Assembly: GCA_963833675.1 (NCBI GenBank)
Contig: CAWHYW010000013.1
Coordinates: 62,001 to 126,000, forward strand
DNA: 64,000 bases
Direction of reading: 5' to 3'
DNA from: DASQDN01 sp963833675
GTDB taxonomy: Bacteria; Acidobacteriota; Terriglobia; Bryobacterales; Bryobacteraceae
In this document: one piece after another, positions 56,978-64,000 of the stretch
How the letters are laid out: every line of letters starts with the position of its first letter
How positions within the stretch are numbered: the stretch's first letter is position 1
Program-made: the position numbers and the translations under genes
The notes under the pieces: generated by a model
Databases searched by the model: none
What the model was told of the DNA's origin: nothing
Seen by the model: the letters and a program-made list of their open reading frames with translations, nothing else

Positions 56978-57801
56978 GACGCTTGGGGCTTCTGAGCGCG
57001 AACGAACCCGCTGAAGAATTTGCCGTCGATCTCGGGCGCCATGGCGTCAGCATCGAGGCCCTGATCTTTCAGGAAGGAAAGCGCATCTTCAGCCCTGTAG
57101 ATTCGGGTCGGCTCAATGCCGATGTTCTCGAATCCGGCCGCCTTCAACTTCGCCTTGTACTCGTTTTCTTCCAGCGCCCCCGCAACGCAGCCGACCCATA
57201 GCAGGACACTTTTCCGGATCTCGGGCAGCATCTCCCCTCTAGTGACGACATCAGAGACAGCGAAGCGACCACCGGGCTTCAGCACCCGAAAGGCCTCCTT
57301 CAGAACGCGATCTTTGTTACCGCTCAGGTTAATGACACAGTTGGAAATGATGACGTCGATGGAGTTGTCGGGGAGAGGGATGCTTTCGATCTCGCCCTTC
57401 AGGAACTCGACGTTTTCCGCTCCGGCCTTGCGCTTGTTCTCGTTCGCAAGCGCCAACATTTCATCTGTCATGTCAAGGCCGTATGCCTTCCCGGTTGGGC
57501 CCACTCGTTTGGCAGAAAGCAAAACGTCGATTCCACCGCCCGAACCGAGATCAAGAACAGTCTCACCCTGCTTCAATTCCGCCAGCGCGGTTGGATTGCC
57601 GCATCCAAGGGAAGCGAGAACGGCTGTCTCGGGCAATTCGCCAGTCTGCGACAACTCATACAGGTTGCTGGTGATTGGATCGACGCACTCCGTACCGGAT
57701 GGCCCCGATCCGCAGCAAGCGTTTCTTTCTCCTGTCGTAACTCGAAGCGCAGCTTGGCCGTACTTCTCCTTCACAACATCTTTGATGTTCACTTCGCCCA
57801 T
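56950..57801 (-). CDS. arsM: Arsenite methyltransferase
   Basis: SAM-dependent enzyme of 283 residues that methylates As(III) towards volatile or less toxic methylarsenicals. Motif I is VLDLGSGGGIDVLLSA, and the arsenic-binding Cys residues are seen in NACCGSGPSG, ISNCVINLSGNKDRVL and LWVGCVAGAL. The N-terminal KEKYGQAALRV and ASLGCGNPTALAEL blocks are specific to ArsM. A Cys-rich tail (ASCCGPNCCP) closes the protein. It lies 78 bases downstream of an ArsR gene in the same direction, so an arsenic-responsive operon is well supported. Confidence 0.93.
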   Translation of the reverse strand: MGEVNIKDVVKEKYGQAALRVTTGERNACCGSGPSGTECVDPITSNLYELSQTGELPETAVLASLGCGNPTALAELKQGETVLDLGSGGGIDVLLSAKRVGPTGKAYGLDMTDEMLALANENKRKAGAENVEFLKGEIESIPLPDNSIDVIISNCVINLSGNKDRVLKEAFRVLKPGGRFAVSDVVTRGEMLPEIRKSVLLWVGCVAGALEENEYKAKLKAAGFENIGIEPTRIYRAEDALSFLKDQGLDADAMAPEIDGKFFSGFVRAQKPQASCCGPNCCP

Positions 57802-57879
57802 GATCTTCTCCTACCAATCAAGCACACGAATAGAGCGCCTGTTCGGATGAACAGTCGATCCGTCGAGATCTCCTGTCGA

Positions 57880-58224
57880 TTACTTACAGATTTGAAGTAC
57901 CTTGTCGGGCGAGATGGCCTTCGTCCGAGTGCAACACTCCGCATACAGAAACGACAACAATTCCTGAAGTGCTTGCGTGTTGGCTGAATACCAGAGATAG
58001 GTTCCCTCACGGCGCACATTGACCAACTCCTCATTTCTGAGCTTGTCAAGATGATGCGAAAGGGTTGAGTTTGGAATATTGAGTTCGGACTGTATGTCGC
58101 TCACGACCATGCCATCAGGGTGTGACGAAAACAGGAGCCGAACAATGCGAAGCCTTGGCTCCGTGCCCATTGCAGCGAACATGTCCGAATACCGGGCCGT
58201 CTGTTCGGGAGCCATCCTGCTCAT
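57880..58224 (-). CDS. arsR: ArsR-family repressor, probably arsenic-responsive
   Basis: Winged-helix metalloregulator of 114 residues. The recognition helix lies in DIQSELNIPNSTLSHHLDKLRNEELV, and the wing is NVRREGTYLWYSAN. There is no CxC(V/G)D motif in the usual helix. Instead a Cys pair (YAECCTRTKAI) sits near the C-terminus and is the likely As(III) site, as in some ArsR2-like proteins (inference). It starts at the expected transcription start of a strong promoter, and an in-frame ATG three codons later is an alternative. arsM follows. Confidence 0.88.
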   Translation of the reverse strand: MSRMAPEQTARYSDMFAAMGTEPRLRIVRLLFSSHPDGMVVSDIQSELNIPNSTLSHHLDKLRNEELVNVRREGTYLWYSANTQALQELLSFLYAECCTRTKAISPDKVLQICK

Positions 58225-58230
58225 ATTTCG

Positions 58231-58258
58231 ATGATACTAGAAATTAGAAACCTGTCAA
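58231..58258 (-). promoter_or_regulatory. Near-consensus sigma-70 promoter for arsR-arsM
   Basis: On the minus strand, TTGACA (58258-58253) and TATCAT (58236-58231) are separated by 16 bases. Transcription would begin at about the arsR ATG (58224), giving a leaderless or near-leaderless mRNA. TTTCTAATTTCTAG between the boxes may hold the ArsR operator. Confidence 0.65.
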
Positions 58259-58389
58259 GCGTTGTTTTCGGTGTCGAAAGAAGGTCCGGGTTTGTAGATG
58301 CAAGAACGATTCCACTACCGTTTTTGGCTCTTGCTGTTGAGCACGTAGTCGTTTCATTGCGAATGATTGAATAGCCTTTACCCGACGAA

Positions 58390-58413
58390 CATCAAGCATC
58401 AAACTGCTTGATG
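58390..58413. other. Perfect 9-bp inverted repeat spanning the HK3 stop codon
   Basis: CATCAAGCA (58390-58398) and TGCTTGATG (58405-58413) flank a six-base loop that contains the start of the TGA stop (58401-58399). It has no T-run after it on either strand, so it is a weak terminator or an mRNA-end stabiliser. Confidence 0.5.
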
Positions 58414-60554
58414 TGGTGGAATCGTGAATCGAAACTGCGAACCTTCGCCGGTCTTCGACTCGACCCAGATACGCCCGCCGTGCCGCTCGACGATTTTCCT
58501 ACATAGGGCCAACCCGACTCCAGCTCCGGATAGTTCTTGCCATGGGCGCGCTTGAATAGCCCGAAGATACGTTCATGGGATTCGGCGGGGATCCCCGAGC
58601 CGTTATCGGACACCGTTATCGTGTGCTCGGCATCCTGTGTTTCACAGCGGACTTCCACAACGGGCGGCTCGGTCCCACGATATTTGATCGCGTTTCCGAT
58701 AAGATTCTGCATCAACTGGCAGAATTGCACCCGGTTTCCGAGCAGCACCGGCAAATCTCCCACTCGAATTCCGCGTTGGCTTCTTCGATGGATAGAAGCA
58801 GATTGCTCTTGGCCCAGTCGACAGCATCCTTCAGAGAAACCTGCTCGTCCAGGTCCGCGGCGTGCATGACCCGAGAATAGGCCAGAAGCCCTCGAATCAT
58901 CTCCGTCATCCGTAGTGGAAGCGTCACTGATGTACTCGAGGAATTCATCCGCATCCTGGTCCAGCTTTCCCTTATAGCGCCGGGACAGCAACTGCGCAAA
59001 TCCGTTGAGACTCCGTAGTGGTTCCTGGAGATCGTGGCTGGTAACGTATGCGAACTCGCGGAGATCGGCGTTCGATTTTTCCAACTCTTTCGCCTTCCGG
59101 GCGAGCGCCAATTCCGCGCTCCGCCGCTGGTCGATCTCACGCTCCAGACCGCTTCTTATCTCCTGCACTTCTTCGAGCCGGCTACGAGCTACATGGAGAA
59201 GATATGCGGATAGAGCGAGAAGGAAAGAGGCGTTAAGACCGATCGCCAGAACCATGTGAGATGCCCACGATGCGCCTCTTCGTACAAAATCGGACCGAGG
59301 CTGCACGCGGAGGATAGCCGACAACTCCGGAAGGCTTACTTCGGCGCGGCCGACAGTCTCACTTTGGAATCGAGCGCTGGGAAACTCATAGAGATTGTTT
59401 CCGTCGTGAAGAAAGAACAACTGGAAATTCGGACCGAGCACGTTTGCAGCAGCCGCATCCACAAGATCCTTGAGTTCCAGAATTGCGATCCTCGAGGAAC
59501 CGCTTTTCATCGGAACCACCATCACAACCTGCGGCGTATTTGATCTCTCGTGAAACAGCGCATAAAAACTGTCGCTATGTTGGGGATATCGTGCAAACAT
59601 TCCTTCAGCTCGGCATCCTCGGGTTTTCGCCCACCGGCTACGGTTCTCGAGTCCGTCCAGCGGATTGCGGCGCCTTCTCTCAGTCCGACGGTAGCCGGTG
59701 TTGGAACGACAGGACTTCGGCCCCATATTCGATCTCACTCAGGCGACGGTTCAGCTCAGCGCGCAATGCGCGGCTGGCTGCCCTTGCAGTGCTCTGTGCC
59801 TGAAATGCAACTACGTTGCTCCGTTCCTGCAGCAACGACCGCCAGAGGATGAATGCCGCAACGGTTCCTAACACCGCGACCAGGACGGGGCGATGCATTC
59901 TGCGACGAAACTCTCCATCCTCACCGATTTGTTCTGCCGCGACGGCAGCTTTCACATACGCGATACGCACCATCACGCATCCGAGCAGAAGGAGGGACAG
60001 GGTGGCGTCGACGGAAATTTCGCCTTCAAACGCCGGATTGGCGGGAATGAAGCCCAAAAGCTCGTTCGTAAAACCGCAAAGCCCCAGCGTTGCTGTCAAC
60101 GCTCCTGCTATGGCTGCGAATACGGGCCGATGCACGCTCGGACGTGTCCCGAAAGCAGCATCATGGCAAAACCGCAGATGAGAAAACAGAGGGCGTTGGG
60201 AAACGCGGTGTGGATGAAGGAGACGATGAAGGGAGCCGGATCTTTGGCGCTGACGTTGACGGAATTCCAGCGATAGATCTGGGCGGCTAAAGCAAGCAGC
60301 CGCGATCGATGTCGCGAGTCAGCGCGGAATACCAGACGAGTCTTCGGCTTAGAGCGAAGGATTCCGATGATCGAAATCGCCAGCATCCCTACGCAGAGCG
60401 CCGTCGTGTGGCGCATCGGGTAGAGGAACGGCAGCGGCAGCGGGCCGCGAATGCCGTATATTCCCCATCCGAGCGCAATGATACTCAGCGCGAGCACACA
60501 AACCATAGCTGCGCGCTCTACGCGCATTTGTTGCAAATAGGGACGGGCAGGCAA
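58399..60554 (-). CDS. Membrane sensor histidine kinase HK3 (TM region, CHASE-like domain), frameshifted
   Basis: Sensor kinase of about 715 residues spread over several minus frames. Its N-terminus (60554 downward) has membrane helices (AAMVCVLALSIIALGWGIYG, LCVGMLAISIIGIL; more in the 59680-60135 frame). A CHASE-like extracellular domain follows (FYALFHERSNTPQVVMVVPM), then a membrane helix (LAIGLNASFLLALSAYLLHV) and a coiled coil. The HisKA motif is FAYVTSHDLQEPLRSLNGFAQLL. The ATPase blocks are QLMQNLIGNAIKYRG and VSDNGSGIP, and the C-terminus reads QFRFTIPPHQAV after a final frame change. The stop is TGA at 58401-58399. Breaks lie near 60120, 59700, 58910, 58780 and 58520. The output partner is not in the window. 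Confidence 0.78.
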
Positions 60555-60674
60555 AGTTATAGTATGCCTTGAGTCGTTAGAATTCGGCCAAAAATGTTAT
60601 GACGCAGAGGGGTGATCTGGTCGCCCCTGTTTCGATGCGGAATCCCCGCATTCGGGAAGTTTTCAAGCGATATT

Positions 60675-61106
60675 TCAACTTTCCAGCGCTGCCTCCATGG
60701 TTACTTCGGCCCGAAGGAGTTTCGAAACAGGGCAGCCCGATTTTGCGGCCTGCGCAGCTTTTTCGAAGGCTGCGGGATCGGCTCCCGGGATCTTCGCCCG
60801 AACATTCAAGTGACTCGAGGTAATCTCGAATCCTTCCCCGACTTTTTCCAGCGTTACGGTCGCTTCGGCTCGAATCGTCTCAGCGGTCATGCCGGAAAGA
60901 CCAAGAATCATCGACAACGCCATTGCGAAGCATCCGGCATGTGCCGCCGCGATCAGCTCTTCGGGGTTTGTGCCCTTTCCTTCCTCAAATCGGGTGCTGA
61001 AGGAGTATTGACTGGCTTGAAGGACTCCGCTGTCGGTGGTAAGGGTACCTTTTCCGTCTTTGAGGCCGCCATGCCATTCGGCGGAAGCTTTGCGTCGTGT
61101 TTTCAT
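60675..61106 (-). CDS. osmC: OsmC-family organic hydroperoxide reductase
   Basis: Peroxiredoxin-like enzyme of 143 residues that reduces organic hydroperoxides. The two redox Cys are Cys59 (AAAHAGCFAMALS) and Cys125 (KSGCPVSKLL). The catalytic Arg lies in YSFSTRFEEGKGTNPEELI, giving the OsmC rather than Ohr pattern. The ATG at 61106 is preferred to a TTG two codons upstream. It diverges from clpB over 132 bases. Both are stress genes, so shared regulation is possible. Confidence 0.9.
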   Translation of the reverse strand: MKTRRKASAEWHGGLKDGKGTLTTDSGVLQASQYSFSTRFEEGKGTNPEELIAAAHAGCFAMALSMILGLSGMTAETIRAEATVTLEKVGEGFEITSSHLNVRAKIPGADPAAFEKAAQAAKSGCPVSKLLRAEVTMEAALES

Positions 61107-61218
61107 GAACAAAGTTTAACTGCATCTACACGTAAGCGCACTACATCAAAGATGTGAGTGTCATCGACTAAGAGAATCTAGACACACATCAGCTAAATAT
61201 GCTATTTTGGTCTCACCT

Positions 61219-61230
61219 AAGGAGGAGGTT
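61219..61230 (+). promoter_or_regulatory. Strong ribosome-binding site of clpB
   Basis: AAGGAGGAGG, 9-13 bases before the ATG at 61239, fits the 16S anti-Shine-Dalgarno unusually well and fixes the start codon. I saw no CIRCE or HAIR heat-shock operator in the 60675-61239 gap. Confidence 0.75.
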
Positions 61231-61238
61231 CTGAATTC

Positions 61239-63793
61239 ATGGATTTCAACCGACTCACCGAAAAAGTTCAACAAGCCTTACAAGCCGCTCAATCGAAAGC
61301 AGTTCGCCTCAATAATCAACAGGTCGATGTCGAGCACCTGCTAGCCGCTCTGATCGAGCAGGAAAACGGGATCGCGCCATCTCTCTTGTTGCGCGCCGGA
61401 GTTGCGCCCGACCAGATTCACCGTCGAGTGGAGCAGGAGTTGGAGCGCCTGCCGAAGGTCAGCTCTCCAACCGGAGCTTCGGATCAGGTCTACATCACCG
61501 GCCGTTTGAATCGCCTTTTCACCGAAGCCGAAGATCAGGCGAAGCGACTGAAGGACGACTTCATTTCCGTCGAGCACCTGCTGCTCGCGATGACCGCCGA
61601 TTCCGGCTTCACCGGCCGACTCTTTAAAGAGCAGGGCCTGACTTCCGAACGCCTGATGAAAGCTCTGCAAGAAGTCCGCGGGCAGCCAGCGTGTAACCAC
61701 TCAAAATCCCGGAGGCGACGTACGAAGCTCTCGAGCGCTACGGGCGCGACCTTACCAAGCTCGCCGCGCAAGGCAAACTCGACCCGGTTATCGGACGCGA
61801 TGAAGAGATCCGTCGTGTCATCCAAGTTCTCTCGCGGCGCACCAAGAATAATCCTGTCTTGATCGGCGAGCCCGGTGTGGGTAAAACCGCGATTGTAGAA
61901 GGGCTCGCGCAACGAATCATCCGCGGCGATGTACCGGAAGGTTTGAAAGACAAAAAAGTCGTCTCGCTGGACATGGGCGCGTTGATTGCCGGCGCCAAAT
62001 TTCGGGGCGAGTTCGAAGAGCGTTTGAAAGCCGTCCTTAAAGAAGTGGTCTCCGCCGAGGGTGCCGTCATTCTATTCATCGACGAATTGCACACGGTGGT
62101 CGGGGCAGGGAAGGCCGAAGGCGCAATGGATGCAGGCAACTTGCTGAAGCCGATGCTGGCTCGCGGGGAATTGCACTGCATCGGGGCCACGACACTCGAT
62201 GAATACCGCAAACATATCGAAAAAGATGCGGCGCTCGAACGCCGTTTTCAGCCGGTGTTAGTCGATCAGCCGACGGTGGAGGACACGATCTCCATACTTC
62301 GCGGTCTCCGCGACCGCTATGAGGTTCACCACGGTGTTCGCATAAAGGACGCCGCTCTGGTTGGCGCCGCCGTCCTTTCCAACCGCTATATCTCGGATCG
62401 TTTTCTGCCGGATAAGGCTATCGACCTGGTCGATGAAGCTGCCGCGAAATTGCGCACGGAAATCGATTCTATGCCGGCGGAACTGGATGAAATCCTTCGC
62501 CGCGTGATGCAGCTGGAGATCGAACGCGAAGCCTTGAAGAAGGAGACGGATGAGGCCTCGCGCGAGCGGCTCGCGAAACTGGAACGGGAAATCGCCGATC
62601 TGAAGTCGAGTTCCACGGCGTTACAGGCGCAATGGCAGACCGAAAAAGAGGCGGTCCAGCGGCTCCGGAGCCTTCGCGAGCAGCACGAGCAGACGAAGCT
62701 TGAAATCGAAAAAGCCGAGCGCGCATACGACCTGAATAAAGTCGCGGAACTTCGCTACGGCAAGCTTCGCGAGCTGGAAGCGCAGCTCGCGGCCACGGAC
62801 AAAAGCCAGGCCGGTCCACGCCTACTGAAAGAAGAAGTCGATGAAGAGGATATCGCCGAAGTTGTCAGCCGATGGACGGGAGTTCCCGTTTCGAAGCTGA
62901 TGGAAGGCGAAACTCAGAAGCTGCTGAACCTGGAAGCCGAGCTTCACAAGCGTGTGGTTGGACAGGATGAGGCGGTTGCGGCGGTATCGCAAGCCGTGCT
63001 GCGCGCCCGATCCGGATTGAATGATCCCAAGCGCCCGATCGGAAGCTTCATTTTCCTTGGTCCGACGGGTGTCGGCAAAACGGAAGTAGCGCGAGCTCTC
63101 GCGCAGTTCCTGTTCGACGACGAACATTCGATGATTCGCATCGACATGTCGGAGTACCAGGAGAAGCACACGGTTGCCAGGCTGGTGGGCGCGCCTCCCG
63201 GATATGTTGGTTATGACGAGGGCGGCCAGCTCACGGAAGCAGTCCGGCGGCGACCCTATTCGGTGCTGCTTTTTGACGAAATCGAGAAAGCGCATCCCGA
63301 TGTTTTTAACTTGATGCTTCAGATTCTCGACGACGGACGTCTTACGGATGGGCAGGGCCGTACGGTCGATTTTAAAAACACGATCGTAATCATGACTTCC
63401 AACGTCGCTACGACCGAGCTTCGCGAAGTTTTCCGGCCTGAATTTTTGAATCGGATCGATGAAATTATCGTGTTCCATTCTCTGACGGAGGAACACCTGA
63501 AGCAGATCGTGGATATACAACTCGGCAATCTGCGGAAGCGGCTGGCCGATCGTAAGATCACTTTCGAGCTTACGGACGCGGCTCGCGCCCATATTGTGCG
63601 GGTTGGCTACGAGCCGATTTACGGCGCGCGTCCGCTAAAGCGAGCGATCCAACGGGAGTTGGAAAACGAACTCGCGAAACGGCTGCTTCGCGGCGAGGTT
63701 CGCGACGGCCAGCACATTCTGATCGATTACAACGGTGAAGCGCTCACATTCGAGAACGTGGGCGCGGCGCAACCGGAGACGGTTGTTACGTAA
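61239..63793 (+). CDS. clpB: ATP-dependent disaggregase ClpB, one frameshift and an unusual in-frame gap
   Basis: Hexameric chaperone that resolves aggregates with DnaK, about 850 residues. The N-domain (LTEKVQQALQAAQSKAVRLNN) is followed by NBD1 (GEPGVGKTAI, ILFIDELHTVVGAG), the coiled-coil middle domain (REALKKETDEASRERLAKLE to LRELEAQLAAT), and NBD2 (GPTGVGKTEVA, VLLFDEIEKAHPDVFNLML). It ends RPLKRAIQRELENELAKRLL. A single indel near 61687-61700 splits the N-domain linker from NBD1 (YEALERYGRDLTKLA lies in the second frame). In NBD2, MTSNVATTELREV runs straight into FRPEFLNRID, about 22 residues shorter than E. coli or Thermus ClpB at this point, with the frame kept. The exported-protease-like gene follows. 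Confidence 0.92.
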
Positions 63794-63862
63794 CATTTTG
63801 TAAAGCATTGACGGGAGTAACACCAGATTGAAACTCATCCGTCTAAATATTCAGGAGACTTC

Positions 63863-64000
63863 ATGAATCGGAATCTAGCTACAGTCGCGCTTGCGGCAGC
63901 TTCGCTCGGCGGAGCCGTCTCCTGGCATTTCGCCACGGAACATGCAACAGCGCCCACATATGTCTATGCGCAGGGCGGTGCGCCCTCTCTTACCTTTGCG
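63863..64000 (+). CDS. N-terminus of an exported protein, possibly a Do/HtrA-like protease (partial)
   Basis: The ATG at 63863 is preceded by AGGAG (63853-63857). The first 46 codons give a signal or anchor helix (RNLATVALAAASLGGAVSW) and then HATAPTYVYAQGGAPSLTFA before the window ends. The tail looks like the opening of acidobacterial DegP/HtrA-type proteases, where a SLTFA-like segment precedes the trypsin-like domain. That is recognition from a short piece only. Its place behind clpB fits an envelope-stress function. Confidence 0.5.
   Translation, partial: MNRNLATVALAAASLGGAVSWHFATEHATAPTYVYAQGGAPSLTFA

Noticed and set aside
1..64000. rRNA, tRNA, prophage or complete insertion sequences
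   Set aside because: I looked for conserved rRNA segments, transposase genes with inverted repeats and phage structural genes. Only the RAYT remnant was found. tRNA genes are hard to exclude by eye, but none was noticed.

Overview
The window reads as soil Acidobacteria of the Solibacter/Bryobacter type. This rests on gene content, not on a marker gene. The main pointers are a cytochrome c/DUF1549/DUF1553 protein paired with a DUF1501 protein, DUF1080 and xylose-isomerase-like secreted sugar proteins, an RraA-like secreted protein, a DUF5060/DUF4038 glycosidase-like protein, large secreted subtilases with Trp-Gly-Thr repeats, and a candidate selenocysteine redoxin. No rRNA, tRNA, CRISPR array or complete insertion sequence was seen.

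Layout. 1-8.1 kb: a TolC-like outer-membrane protein (minus) faces an RND efflux pair (adaptor and pump), followed by a CDF metal exporter and a MurJ-like flippase. 8.1-11.8 kb: a MarR regulator with a perfect palindrome at its start, a ClC chloride transporter, a badly broken membrane protein and a methyltransferase, all overlapping as one operon. 11.9-17.5 kb: PSD1/DUF1501 pair, a RAYT transposase remnant and a secreted beta-lactamase-fold hydrolase. 17.5-27.6 kb (minus): two repeats of one theme, secreted subtilase gene(s) followed by a membrane hybrid histidine kinase (S8-3 then HK2; S8-2, S8-1 then HK1). 27.8-34.9 kb (minus): a peptide-type ABC importer with one ATPase, a guanine-deaminase-like enzyme, a SnoaL-like protein and the aguA/aguB putrescine pair. 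34.9-42.7 kb: DUF1080-DinB fusion, aldo/keto reductase, Gfo/Idh/MocA oxidoreductase, TPR protein, the candidate selenoprotein, cupin, tsaB and a glycosidase-like protein. 42.8-48.3 kb: an overlapping six-gene operon (mazG, GNAT, MenC/N-acylamino-acid racemase family, two exporters, SDR). 48.3-54.1 kb: secreted gluzincin protease, a three-gene stress-type locus, RraA-like, TIM-barrel and Nudix proteins. 54.1-64 kb: U32 peptidase, arsM/arsR, a third sensor kinase, OsmC, ClpB and the start of an exported protein.

The strongest unusual signal is at 38787-39794. An in-frame TGA sits exactly where a thioredoxin-like CxxC motif should have its first Cys, and a hairpin with a GGTCG loop lies about 20 nt downstream. 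This fits a selenoprotein whose C-terminal half resembles the N-terminal domain of DsbD. The second is the duplicated subtilase/sensor-kinase module with hexad WGT repeats.

Reading-frame breaks are concentrated in 1-17.7 kb and 54-61.7 kb, while 19.7-54 kb is almost clean (one break, in the Gfo/Idh gene). Most breaks keep full-length homology across the frame change, so sequence error is the simplest explanation. I annotate such genes across the break and say where it falls.
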